From: Flaccisagitta enflata
Lineage: Eukaryota > Chaetognatha > Sagittoidea > Aphragmophora
Reading direction: 5' to 3'
DNA length: 64,000 nt
NCBI GenBank assembly: GCA_965153355.1
Contig: OZ231128.1
Span: 33,294,001 to 33,358,000, forward strand
Part shown: positions 34,980 through 46,814 of the stretch, piece after piece
How positions within the stretch are numbered: position 1 is the first letter of the stretch
Layout: each line of letters opens with the position of its first letter
Notes under the pieces: generated by a model
What the model saw: the letters and a program-made list of their open reading frames with translations, nothing else
Database searches by the model: none
What the model was told of the DNA's origin: nothing
Made by a program: the position numbers and the translations under genes

Positions 34980-35589
34980 AGTGAATATGGATAACGATTA
35001 TGTAAAGAATATAATGAAATGGATGATGATAGCCACCGGATCAATGTTTGTGAAAGATGGGAACTTGTGAACCTGTGTAACGAGGAGTATTCTACGGATT
35101 TTGATGCTGTCTACTGCTGAGAATACCCCCCCCCCACCCCATAGATTCTGTAACTATTAGTTATATATATAATGAAAGTTGGACAACATTACTACTCAAC
35201 CCCACTTTACTTAAGGATGAGAGCCTTTGGAGCTCTCACTGGTGTTTAATCCGGACCCATCAATAATGTCATATATTTGGTAGCTATGAAAATAACCTTT
35301 GTGATGATGGAATCCTGGCGTCAACTGTTTTACCAACGCTATTATGTAAGGGCAAAATGTACATATTCAAACTGTGTATAATTAATAACTTATTCATTCC
35401 CAAACCATGGTCAAAGTACTGTGATTTCCATTTGCAGGATTGTATTTAATGCAAAATGGACTTTTAACGATCTAAATGTTGTATGTTCTCTTTCTCTCTT
35501 TCGTTGTCTTTTTGTGTCGAGCGGCGGCTCTCGTTGGCGGTGGTGACAATGGTTTTTGTTGGCAAAAGTTCTTATTAAGTCCATTTGCT
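34719..35589. other. Probable 3' flank or UTR of the retrotransposon
   Basis: AT-leaning unique sequence without coding potential, interrupted by a CT microsatellite (34931-34977). There is a C9 run near 35127. I see no poly(A) tail or duplicated target, so where the element ends cannot be stated. Confidence 0.4.
34931..34977. repeat. CT microsatellite
   Basis: About 46 bp. Confidence 0.97.
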
Positions 35590-36302
35590 TTTGGGCAGCG
35601 GCCCCGAAGGGGCCGATGACCTATGCTTTCACATATGCAGAAATTTCTCCTCCTTCGTACCCCCCCCCCCAAGGCCCAAATCCTAGCCTTGAGGCTCAAA
35701 TCCCTGCCTTGAGACTCAAATTCCAGCCTTGAGGCTCCAATCCCAGCCTCAAAGCTCAAATCCTAGCCTCGAGGCTCAAATTCTATCCTCAAAGCTCAAA
35801 TTCCAGCCTTGAAGCTCAAATCCCAGCCCTCAAGCTCAAATCCTAGCCGTTAAGCTTAAATCACAGCCTCAAAGCTCAAATCCCAGCCTCGAGGCTCAAA
35901 TCCCTGCCTTGAGGCTCAAGTCCCTGCCTCCAGACTCCAATCCTAGTCTCAAGGCCCAAATCCTAGTCTTGAGGCCCAAATTCCAGTCTCGAGGCCCAAA
36001 TCCTAGTCTCCAGGCCCAAATCCCAGCCTCAAAGCTCAAATGCTAGCATCAAAGCTCAAATCCCAGCAATGAAGCTTAAATCCCAGCCTCAAAGCTCATA
36101 TCCCAGCCTTGAGGCTCAAATCCTAGCCTCTAGACTCAAATCCAAGCCTCCAGGCCCTAATCCAAGCCTTGAGGCTCAAATAAAATCAGCATAGGTCATC
36201 GGCTCCTTCGGGGCCGCTGCCCCACTAACCACCTCACACCCACATACTCTCACATTGGGGCAACGGGTACCGCTGACCATCTAACGCTTTTGCGACTATT
36301 TA
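35590..36302. mobile_element. Family B foldback element with ~25 copies of a 20-bp unit
   Basis: Left inner repeat GGGCAGCGGCCCCGAAGGGG, then CCGATGACCTATGCTTTCAC and AGAAATTTCTCC (35593-35653). The core (35670-36180) is the minus-strand form of the 20-bp unit, GAGGCTCAAATCCCAGCCTC with variants. Right inner AGCATAGGTCATCGGCTCCT, then TCGGGGCCGCTGCCCC (36188-36223); right outer GGGGCAACGGGTACCGCTGA, then CCATCTAACGCTTTTGCGAC (36257-36297). The left outer repeat is missing. Confidence 0.85.
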
Positions 36303-36372
36303 AGTTGCAGACTGCGACTCTATAAGAGGCTCTATCCATCGGTCCCTCGGCCCGTCCAGTGCTCCGTCGCTG
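36303..36372 (-). mobile_element. Family A-like 3' end fragment
   Basis: AGTTGC-AGACT-GCGACT forms a near-perfect stem, then CTCTATAAGAGGCTCTATCC and GGTCCCTCGGCCCGTCC. It lies between two family B elements. Confidence 0.5.
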
Positions 36373-36390
36373 AGAAACACACAAATTACA

Positions 36391-36775
36391 AGTCGTAAAC
36401 GCGTTAAATGGTCAGCGGTACCCAATGCTTCTAAGTCAGTGAGTGTTGGGATAAGATGGTCACCTTTGCTTGCTCATAGGGAATCTTCCATTCTTTGACT
36501 TAAAGGTTGAGACAATGGCCTCCGGGTTTCAATTTGGGTCAAAAGGCCTGAAGGATGTTATTTGGACCTTGAATCTGGAATCGGAGCTTTAAAACTAGAA
36601 TCTGAGCAGGCTGAGATTTTGGCCTTAAGACTGAGATTTGGACCTCTAGACTGGAATTTGGGCTTCCAGGCTGGCATTTGGGCCTTCAATCCAAGATCTG
36701 GATCTCATGGCTGGGATTTGGGCTTCTAGGTTGCGGTTGAGCCTTGAGGCAAGGCTTAGAGCATGGTGTATTACC
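36391..36775. mobile_element. Family B left end with decayed 20-bp core
   Basis: Outer end AGTCGTAAACGCGTTAAATG, then GTCAGCGGTACCCAATGC (36391-36428). The core resembles GAGGCTGGGATTTGGGCCTC (36500-36775), e.g. CTTCCAGGCTGGCATTTGGG. No right end is found. Confidence 0.6.
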
Positions 36776-36847
36776 AATTTTTCCCTCGGGTAATTAATTG
36801 AATTTTTGTTACACAGGAAACACAGCTATTCTGACTTGCCCTTGACT

Positions 36848-37003
36848 ATTTTTAGTCGCGGACACGCAACTCTACACCTTGCCGTGTCGGTCGGTAGGTC
36901 AGTCGGTTGGTCGGTAGGTCACATTTTTGAATTCTGAGCGGTTTTCGCATTACTGCTCCTGCCCATCCGTCCGCGACTGGATTGCCGTGTATCCGGCCTT
37001 GTT
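36848..37003 (-). mobile_element. Family A element, full length (156 bp)
   Basis: Plus-strand sequence begins ATTTTTAGTCGCGGACACGC; hairpin GTCGCG-GACA-CGCAAC at 36855-36870 (one wobble pair). The core is GGTCGGTAGGTCAGTCGG. It ends GTATCCGGCCTTGTT, the complement of the 5' terminus. Both ends are intact. Confidence 0.8.
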
Positions 37004-38202
37004 CTGGTACGCAGTAGACTCAGAAAATATATGTTTTAGAAAATTGAGTTGGATAGAAAACTAGGCATGGTACGCGTATTGATTGTTCAGTGAGGGTTCA
37101 CCAAGCCCTTTTCCTTACTTTTTAGTTTCGGTATTGTGTTTTACTTGGCATACTGGTAGACTAAGACACACTAGCGAATTCACATGAAACACACTCACTC
37201 ACTCTCGAATCTTCGCATCTCCCTCGAGTCTCTTTATATCCACTCCCACAAGATCTCTTTTGGCAAGAACCTTTTTTTGTGTCTGATTGCCCTCTTTGAC
37301 CCGTGACTGTCTCTACGGAACAAATAAAAGAAAAGAAAAAAAAAGGAAAATCGTTTTTATTTCTTCTATTAACAACTATCTGATTATTGATTCTTTTTCA
37401 TTAACCCATTTCTGTCATTTCCTTTACATCCAAGATGTCAAACAGGATATTAAAATAATACTATTTTCTAGACTTCCAATTTCCGATGCGACTTTATCGA
37501 TTTTCGTCCATTGTTAATTAAGGGCAAGCATGATAGAAAGACAATAGAGCTAGGGGAATGATATCTGGGAAATAGACTGATAATAAGGCTGAAATTCGAC
37601 CAACAGATGCGTCCTTAGCGATTTCTCCCAGCGAGGACGCATCTAAAAAGACGCTGTATTCCCGGTCATGATTGGTTGTACTATGGAGAGTGATATCCAT
37701 ATTATCCTGCCAAAACATCGGAATCTACCGTTTTGGCGGAATGAAACGCGACAGTTGCTATAAGTAGTGGCAACAGTGCTGCTCCTTGCTACAGACCCCA
37801 GATTGGTCCCATTTTAAAGGTTTGTATCAAATCTTCAAAATGAAACCAAGTGCTCCCGCTGTTGCTGTTGCTGCTCCTGTATGACGAGGATAATCGAAAT
37901 AACGCTATTTTCACTTATCCTCATAGTCTTTAGTACTAGTAGATGGACTCGTCGACCGGGAGAGAGGCAGAGGAAAAGTAATGACAACTTAGCTGCACTT
38001 TTTTTTAACCCGTCGGTTGTTCCTCTGTTCATGGGAAAACTGCAAATCGCACTTTGGGGTAGAACTACCCAGAAAACAAGTGCAGCAAAGTAATGATTTT
38101 ATTTCTTGATCTTATGAGTCATGTCACCCAAAACAATTCACTGATAGAATCAGTTTATCATCCGGGAGACATGTGGAGCGATATTCCTCTGAGTATATGT
38201 AG
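37004..38202. other. No gene recognised; isolated hairpin
   Basis: AGATGCGTCC and GGACGCATCT (about 37607-37647) form a 10-bp stem around a 20-nt loop and are followed by AAAAAG, like a family A end with an enlarged loop. The rest is unique. Confidence 0.45.
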
Positions 38203-38862
38203 AAGTCGCCAAAGCGTTAGATGGTCAGCGGTATCCGATGCCCCTAGTTTAGTGTAATCGAGTATCAGATTGCAAAAGGGACAGCAGCCCCAAAATGGCC
38301 AATGACCCATGCTTTCACATATGGAGAAATTTCTCTTCCTTCTCTTATTTTCACATTTTCAGTCGATTTTCCATGCCCTTTAAAGGGAGTTTTCACATTT
38401 TTTTGTCGATAGGCAATACTTTCGAATTTATGCATTTTTTTCTATCAAATGGGAATTTTGCATGTTTGCATTATTTTGGTCCATTTTACATGCTTTTTAG
38501 ATGCGGATTTTTTGCTTTTTTGCATTCTTTGAATCTTTTTTTTTTTTTTTTTTTATTTGGTCAATTTTCCATTCTTTTTAATTTGAGTTTTTGCATTTTA
38601 CACTTTTGTGTCAAATTCTCATGTTATTTTATAGGAATTATTGAATTTTACTTTTTGCTTTTCAGATTTTGGTCGATTTTCCTTGCTTTTCAATGAGTCT
38701 TTTTGCATTTTTGCTTTTTTTTTTCTTTTTTTCTTTTTGCTCTTCCATGGGAATATTTTTTTAGCCTTGAGGCTGAGATCCGAAGGGGGTGGATGGACGG
38801 ACAAACAGGAGGAGGACCCATTTTTGAAAGCATCGGATCGGTCACCGCCAAAAAGGGCCTTG
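38203..38862. mobile_element. Family B foldback element with AT-rich core
   Basis: Left outer AAGTCGCCAAAGCGTTAGAT, then GGTCAGCGGTATCCGATGCC (38203-38243); left inner ACAGCAGCCCCAAAATGGCC, then AATGACCCATGCTTTCACAT and GGAGAAATTTCTC (38281-38333). The core (38340-38760) has diverged units like GTCGATTTTCCATGCCCTTT. Right side decayed: GAGGCTGAGATCCGAAGGGG, then GAAAGCATCGGATCGG (38769-38842). Confidence 0.7.
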
Positions 38863-40428
38863 TGAACATTATCTTTGTTAAATTACCCACAATCTACGTG
38901 ACTTCATCTCAAATAATTCAAATAACTCAACATGATGCGAAAGGATCGTTAGTGCCAAGGATTGTTGCTTGCACCGTCGGCGAGGTCATTGCTGAGCCTA
39001 ACGACGATTTTGAGTTCAAAGTTCAGCTGAAAACGGGAGAAAAAAACTCTCGGTCATTCTTACATAATGGTTACTATGTTTGTTAAAGCCCCTCTGGATG
39101 CCCTGAGGTTGTTTCGTGTGGCAGTTTTGGTCATTAACAAGATCATGGACTGCTCTCAGCGCAGTTAGTAACCAACTGATGATGTAACAGTGTTCTTGAT
39201 TTTTCTAAATGGTGGTCTGTACGTCCGCTTTTTTCTGTGCTTTCACGCTCAAGCCCAGGAAAAATAATCCACTATTATCACATTTCTTCCTTGGTTTATC
39301 TTCTTTTTTACGATCATGTTTTTGATTCGACATGCAATGGCTTGTTATTCAAAATGATAAAGCGGGAAAAAATCGATACTATAAAAGGATGGAATGCCTG
39401 GACCAAATCTTGATTGATGCGACATTCTTGCTTCAATTCTATAATATGTAATGAGTTATAAATATGTATATGGAGTTTATTCACGAAGCATAAAAAAAAT
39501 CAAAATAGAAGCAGACGATACAAAAACAAACAATATGAAAGCATGAGAGCATTTAAGCGTTGAGAATGGGACATTGTGAAACACTCAACATGAATTTGTT
39601 TATCTACACATTTACCCCTTTGAATGGAACATTGAGAAACACTCAACATGAATTTGTTAATATACCCCTATACCCCTTTGAATGGGACATTGAGAAACAC
39701 TCAATATGAATTTGTTTATTTACCCCTTTACCCACTTTGAGATATCAACATCCATACTGTACCTGTCATCTTTTAGAGTTACATTCGGAATTTCATCTCA
39801 CTATGCTGTTTAGAAGTATGGTTGTTTGGTAAGCTTGTAATTGCCGATTGTTTTTTCACATGTTTTTATTCCCACAGTAGTTACCAATGAAACCGAACAA
39901 AAGCAAGACCGCAATCTTTTTGGGTCTGTTTCTACTCATGACAACCTCGTTTTTAACGGGCCACTCGGTCACTCACTACGTTTGTTCATTTGCACCGCTC
40001 GCTTGCTCTGTTCACAGGCTCACTCACTCACTTTGCTCACTCCCTCGTGGGACAGTAGAATTTATGGATGTGTGTTCATGCTGTAAACGCATTTCACAGG
40101 AACGAACGCGTTTTTCATCTTCACTAGAAACACGCCCTTTTTCCATTACGTAATCAGATTATCATCGACTTCAGGAGGCGACCTCTCGCCCAGAATATGG
40201 GAATAGAGGTTCTCATTTTGCTTTCTTTAGCTTTTTCTTTTCCACGCGTTTTGTTTGTTTATTGTTTGGTTTTTGCCCCTCCGTCAACTTTCGTTTGTTT
40301 ATTCTGTCGTCGTCTTTTTCCTGTGGCTTCCTTCAGAAGCTGTAAAGCCTTAAAAGACCTGCGTAAATCCGCGGGACGGCGTCCGTTCTCCACCCCCGTA
40401 GTTGTTTATGCGTTGATGATGTTACTTT
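38863..40428. other. No gene recognised
   Basis: Apart from the 58-bp repeat, unique sequence. Frames up to about 88 codons near 39890 have no domain I recognise. Confidence 0.4.
39564..39735. repeat. 58-bp tandem repeat, three copies
   Basis: GAATGGGACATTGTGAAACA starts at 39564, GAATGGAACATTGAGAAACA at 39622 and GAATGGGACATTGAGAAACA at 39680, each with CTCAACATGAATTTGTT and an ACCCCTTTG tail. Confidence 0.9.
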
Positions 40429-41172
<744 letters not shown>

Positions 41173-41410
41173 GACTTTCCATAGATCTGTATGAGAGTGA
41201 CAAAATTTGCATATTAGAAGTGTAGATTCCAATGATGATTCAATTTAAACTTTAACCTCACCCTAAAGATGGTTCCCAATTGATTTGGAAGTCGCGCAAT
41301 GGCTCATTTGAAAGCATTTTTGCAGAGGAAAAACATTTTTGCCAGGCAAAGTTCAATTTTGGCTCTTCTGGGCACTCCGACAGACGTAGTGATGATAACA
41401 GTGGTGATGG

Positions 41411-41425
41411 TGCTACTGGTGGTGG

Positions 41426-41456
<31 letters not shown>

Positions 41457-41822
41457 GGTGGTGATGATGGTGGTGATAGTGGTGGTGATGGTGGTGCACT
41501 GTGGGCTGAAAATCTCCACCTACCAGGACTTACCTCCACCGATCATCCTCGACCACCAAACCGTCCCGTGGTGGAGGTGGTGGTGGTGGTGGTGGTGGTG
41601 GTGGTGGTGGTGGTGGAAGTGGTGGTGGTGGTGGTGGTGGTGGTGGTGGTGGTGGTGGTGGTGGTGGTGGTGGTGGTGGTGGTGGTGGTGGTGGTGGTGG
41701 TGGTGGCGGTGGCGGTGGTGGTGGTGGTGGTGGTGGTGGTGGTGGTGGTGGTGATGGTGACGGTGGTGGTGGTGGTGGTGGTGGTGGTGGTGGTGGTGGT
41801 GGTGGTGGTGGTGACGGTGATG
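41411..41822. repeat. GGT trinucleotide arrays
   Basis: GGT 41411-41498 and 41570-41822 with GAT and GGC variants. Confidence 0.98.
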
Positions 41823-42603
41823 ATTTTATTCTTTGCTCAGTTGAGTATGATGTCTCTGTCTTTTTCTCCTCTTTAGTATTCCCAATTCGGCTCCGTTTTT
41901 GTCTTTGACAAAGCCAAGTAAGACGTTTTATTTCGCGAAATTTTCTCACTTGTTGCCGAGAATCGACCTTCAAAAAAGGGTCACACTCATTCGCTATTTA
42001 AAGAAAACAAATTTGCCGAGAAACTACTTCAGTCAGGATTCAATGGAGAGCGAATGAGCTCCATAAAAAAACTGCTCTGTGTCTAGGCTTTTGGCTTCTG
42101 GACAACTTTTTATTATCTTTTTTTTTCCTTTTTGCCCATTGCCACGAAAGAGAAGTTGATGTCCTGTAGATTTCGACAGTCCGGTTTAAACACCATCGAG
42201 AGCTCCTAAGGCTTGTGCTCGTGTCCGTACATCAAGTTTTGGTTTTGAAGTGATTTTGTCTGATTGTATTTGTAATCAGTCCATTCGCGAAGGTTCGTCC
42301 ATCCATCCGTATAAAGGGCCAAATGTCCCTTCATTACACCTGTTCAACCTACCTGATAAAATATCAATCAAACCCTCTGGAGGACGCATTGCTGCCCGGC
42401 TGGGCTTATTTGATAATATTCCACATCTAGCAAAGAACGCAATACCGCTGACCACATTTTGTATTTGCGTATTATCACCATTACTTTCTCATCTCTCTCT
42501 CTCTCTCTCTCTCGCTTTAAGCGTTGAATTTCAGTCGTCATCGGCAAAGTCGCGAATATGAATGGAGGCTGGAGGCCGAATAGTCGAGGCGGAACAAGCG
42601 GGG
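41823..42603. other. No gene recognised
   Basis: Unique sequence. CAATACCGCTGACCACATTT at 42440 resembles the family B outer end, too weak to call. Confidence 0.4.
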
Positions 42604-42741
42604 AGGAACAGGGAGTGGATGGATGGATAGATGGGTGAATGAATGGATGAATAGGTGAATGGTTAAATGGATGAATGGATGAATGGATGGATGGATGAAT
42701 GGATGAATGAATGAATGAATGAATGGGTGAATGGATGAATG
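42604..42741. repeat. GGAT/GAAT microsatellite
   Basis: Ends directly at family C copy 1. Confidence 0.95.
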
Positions 42742-43760
42742 GACACAAGTGTCATACCTAGACGTGGGGTTGAAATTGACAAAACTCTGGGTTTTCCGCC
42801 GGTTTTGTATACTAATTGGGTTTACTATCAATGTTCAAAAGGAGTTTAAATGTTTGGCAGAGCGAATTTTGATACAGCTTCATGTCTATATGGGTTGGTG
42901 GTACAGGCCATTATCAGCATTTTCAATCAGAAGAAGGTAACTTCTACAGCTTGTATCTCCTAAACAAATTGAGCTCAATTGCTCAATTCGTTCAGGAGCA
43001 AAAGCTCTCCAAAGTTGATGTTATTTTCAGCCATTGTCATAAAAAGAAGGTAACTTCTACAGCTGTTATTTCCTAAACGAATTGAGCAATTGAGCTCAAT
43101 TTGGGCTCATTTTGAAGAGCAGATGCAGCTGTTTGAAATGAACCAAACACGAGGTCCATAACCCTATTCGTTTAGGAGCGGTAGCCTTCCAAAGGTGCAG
43201 TAATTTTCAAAATCATGGCGAAAAACCCTTACCACTTTGAATCCCTTCATTATCCAAACTACTGTATGGCCCAATGTCAGTTACTCGGAAAAAATGCCTC
43301 GGCATAGATGCCCATACTGGGGGGTAGTATGGACCTTCCCCATCACATGCATACCAAGAGCCAAATGTTCTACTTGGAAATTAGGCCAAAAGGTCCTACT
43401 GTAGCCGTTTCTCAGGTCATTTTTGCTCTTTTATGGGATTTTTGGCCTTTTTTTCATGTGACATGACTTTTTTCTCTAACAAGGCCGGATACACGGCAAT
43501 CCAGTCGCAGACGGTTTGGCAGGAGCAGTAATGCAAAAACTGATCGCAATTCAGAAATGTGACCGACAGACGGACGGACCAACCGACCGACACGGTAAGG
43601 TGTAGAGTCGCGTGTCCGCGACTAAAAATGATGCCAACGGGTATTTTATCACCCTATGGATACATGCCAGGCCAAAGCAAAAAAAATCAATCTGGTCAAA
43701 TTGACCAAATATGGCCTGATCTAAGGCATTTTTCAGGCCAAAAATCCATTTTATCGACAT
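42742..43760 (+). repeat. Family C dispersed repeat, copy 1
   Basis: Starts GACACAAGTGTCATACCTAG next to an ATGG/AATG microsatellite; contains two direct GAAGGTAACTTCTACAGC blocks (42934 and 43047) and AATTGAGCTCAAT palindromes; carries a family A insertion (43478-43629); tail GGCCAAAGCAAAAAAAATCA to GGCCTGATCTAAGGC. Inverted relative to copy 2. Non-coding. Confidence 0.85.
43478..43629 (+). mobile_element. Family A element, full length (152 bp), with an identifiable unoccupied site
   Basis: Starts AACAAGGCCGGATACACGGC and ends in hairpin GTCGCG-TGTC-CGCGAC (43607-43622) plus TAAAAAT. The core is GACCGACAGACGGACGGACC. It interrupts family C copy 1: the related family C copy 2 (minus strand) reads from TTTTTTCTCT to GATGGCAACTT with only GGAACT between, so the boundaries are supported by comparison. 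No target duplication is evident. Confidence 0.85.
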
Positions 43761-44252
43761 TCTAACATTTAGAATAATTCTTTGAGCTTCTACTCTCTGT
43801 TACTGTTATCATGCAATTTATCTACACTGAATGAAAACAATCTTGGCTTGGAAAGCCAAAATCTCAGGTCAAGATGAGGTAATTAGGCCAATTACTGTCA
43901 TTTTACAGCCCTTAAATCTTTATCAGAAAGAATGAAACTCCAAGAGAATTCATAGCGTAAATTTTACATTCTTGCTACCCCCCCCTTCCTAGAATTTTAA
44001 ACTGAAAACTAGGACCACCCTAATGGTGGCGTACAGCAAGAGAATCAACTTTTATCCCTAACCAAATATTTCCAACGTAATTTCATTGACATTGAATTCC
44101 ATCTGTCATTGGAACTGGAAGGCAAATTATTAAGAATCATCACGTAAATCATAACGTTCATAAATCATAACGTTTGGCCTTTTAGCGGCGCGAGTGAATT
44201 AAGAAAGCGTTTTTGTCGATTTTGAATTTACTTCAGCCTTTGAGCGGTGTAG

Positions 44253-44286
<34 letters not shown>

Positions 44287-45011
44287 GGTGGTGGTTGTTG
44301 TTGTTGTGGTGGTGGTTGTTGTTGTGGTGGTTGTTGTTGTTGTGGTGGTTGTTGTGGTGGTTGTTGTGGTGGTGGTTGTTGTGGTGGTGGTTGTTGTGGT
44401 GGTTGTTGTTGTGGTTGTTGTTGTGGTTGTTGTTGTTGTTGCTGTTGCTGCTGTTGCTGTTTGGTCTTCTTTTGTCTTGATTGAAAGTTATCCAGTTGCC
44501 AATCCCCCAATGAAAAAAACAAGTTCTGGCATTGAAAGCTTTTACAAATGCAGAAACTCTATGCTAATTGAATTTTGATGACATTTTTGATTGCGAGCTA
44601 GTGATTAATGACATTGTGTTTCATCGTAAGCTCGAAACTCTATGGTCATTAGTTGGTTAGTCTGTCGGTATCTGATAACAATGTTCATGCTTTGGTCAAC
44701 AATAAGTCTTAAGTGAAGAATCAATAAGTTATCTCTTCAATGTCATTTACACCTGTAGAAGCCAAAGATTAACTGAAATCTGGCCACATCAGCTCATCCA
44801 GACAAAGCAAAGCCGATTTAACATTTGCTCAGTAAATAATCCACAAGGCTAATGCTCCTAGAGAAAAAACAAGTACCCCTGGGTACAACGATGCCTCCAC
44901 ATGCTGCTTAGCTTGTTAAGAATGATGCAATATTGCATCAATCATGTGAAATGATGCAATGACTTAACATTTTGTAAGATTTACTTGAGTTTTCACCATA
45001 TATAACTTGTG
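43761..45011. other. No gene recognised
   Basis: Besides the TTG/TGG array this is unique AT-leaning sequence with a perfect 18-bp palindrome TGATGCAATATTGCATCA at 44923-44940. Confidence 0.4.
44252..44462. repeat. TTG/TGG trinucleotide array
   Basis: Mixed TTG, TGG and TGC units with period 3 throughout. Confidence 0.97.
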
Positions 45012-45083
45012 CTCACCAACGGACCGACCGACAGACGTACAGACAAAGCCTCTTATAGAGATGCGTGGACGCATCTATAAATG
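45012..45083 (+). mobile_element. Family A-like 3' end with variant hairpin
   Basis: CTCACCAACGGACCGACCGA core, then GCCTCTTATAGAGATGCG. The hairpin is AGATGCG-TGGA-CGCATCT (45059-45076, perfect), followed by ATAAATG. The 5' half is absent. Confidence 0.6.
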
Positions 45084-45247
45084 TCACTCCCTTACAATAT
45101 CTTCATGCCTGCATACAAGGCTTTTGCGGATAAAAAGACACACTTTTTGGCCATGTTAGGTCATTTTGGCCAAATATTTACGTTACTCCATCCGCATGTA
45201 TACCCATGCAGAAAAAATATACCCTGATGTAACAATTCCAGAATAAA

Positions 45248-46801
45248 TAGTCGCAAAAGCGTTAGATGGTCAGTGGTACCCATTGCCCCTATGTGAGTAT
45301 ATGTGAGTGTGTGATGGTGAGAGGGGCAGCGGCCCCAAAGGGGCTGATGACCTATGCCTTGTAAGTTCTGAAGCTCTAGGCTTGAATTTGAGCCATGAGG
45401 CTGTGATTTGAGCCATGAGGCTGTGATTTAAGCCATGAGGCTGTGATTTAAGCCTGGAGGGGATGATTTAAGCCTCAAGGCTGTGATTTGAGCCTCAAGG
45501 CTGTGATTTGATCGAAGACGCTGGGATTTGAGGCTTGAGGCTGGGATTTGAGGCTTGAGGCTGGGATTTGAGGCTTGAGGCTGGGATTTGAGGCCTGAGG
45601 CTTGGATGGCGAGGCTGAGGCTGAATTTGAGCGTCAATACTGGGATTTGAGCCTCAAGGCTGTGATTCACGCCATCAGGCTGTGATTTGAGCCTCGAGGC
45701 TGCGATTTGAGCCTCGAGGCTGCAATGTGAGCCCGGAGGCTGGGATGTGAGGCTTGAGGTTGGGATGTGAGCCTGAGGCTGGGATGTGAGCCTTGAGGCT
45801 GGGATGTGTGAGTTCTCGAGGCTGGACAGAGCCTTGAGGCTGGGATGTGAGCCTCGAGGCTGGGATGTGAGCCTCGACGCTGGGATGTGAGCCTCGAGGA
45901 TTCGATTTGAGCCTCGAGGATGGGATGTGAGCCTTGAGGCTGGGATGTGAGCCTCGAGGCTACGATGTGAGTCTCAAGGTTGGGATTTGAGCCTTGAGGC
46001 TAGGATTTGGGCCTTGAGGCTGTGATTTGGGTCTCAAGGCTGGGATTTGAGCCTCAAGACAGGATATGAGCTGAAGGGGTGGACGGGCGGGAGGAGGAGG
46101 AGGAGAAATTTGCCCTGTGTGAAAGCATAGGTCATTGGCCCCTTCAGGGCCGCTGCCCAATAGCTGATGATTTCAAATCCTTTGGTTCATCCCCCCCCTG
46201 CCTCAAAACAGGCCTCCCAGACTGCAAATGAAGCCGTTTTGACCCCAATATTTTCAAATCCTTTGGTCCATTCCCCCCAAGCCTCAAAACAACCCTTCCA
46301 CACTGCAAATGAAGCCCTTTTGACCCCAAATAAGGCCTCTCAGACCCCAAATCCGGGCTTAGACCCAATCAGGCCTATCAGACCTCAAATCAGGCCTCTC
46401 AGATCCCACATCAGGCCTTTCAGACCCCAAATCAGCCCCTTAGACCCTAAATCAGACCTCTTGACCCCGAATCAGACCTCTCAGACCCCAAATCAGACCT
46501 CTCAGACCCCAAATCAGGCCTCTCAGACCCCAAATCAGGCCTCTCAGACCCCAAATCAGGCCTCTCAGATCCCTAATCAGGCTACTTAGACCCCAAATCA
46601 GGCCTTTAAGGCCCCAAACTAGACCCCCCAGACCCCAAATCAGGCCTTTCAGCCCCCAAATCAAGCATCTCAGATCCCCAAACCAGCTTGTCAAACCAGA
46701 GAAAATTGTCCTATGTGGAATCATAGATCATAAGCCCCTCTGGTGCCGCTGCCCCTCTCATCATCTCATTCCCACATACACTCAAGGGCTTTTGCAACTT
46801 T
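45248..46801. mobile_element. Family B foldback element with two different minisatellite cores
   Basis: Left outer TAGTCGCAAAAGCGTTAGAT, then GGTCAGTGGTACCCATTGCC (45248-45288); left inner GGGGCAGCGGCCCCAAAGGG (45325). Core 1 (45370-46065): ~34 units of GAGGCTGGGATTTGAGCCTC type. Then an inner right repeat (46106-46160: GTGAAAGCATAGGTCATTGG, CCCCTTCAGGGCCGCTGCCC). Core 2 (46195-46690): a 21-bp unit CAGACCCCAAATCAGGCCTC plus T. Then a second inner right repeat, decayed (46725-46757), and a remnant of the outer end (GGGCTTTTGCAAC, 46788). Confidence 0.85.
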
Positions 46802-46814
46802 CTGAAATGGATTT

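Noticed and set aside
42340-42470. Possible family B outer end (ATACCGCTGACCACATTT)
   Set aside because: Only ~15 matching bases, with no inner repeat beside it.
43478-43629. Canonical Helitron assignment for family A
   Set aside because: No 5' TC end; the hairpin is at, not ~10 nt before, the 3' end; no consistent A/T insertion site in the copies seen.
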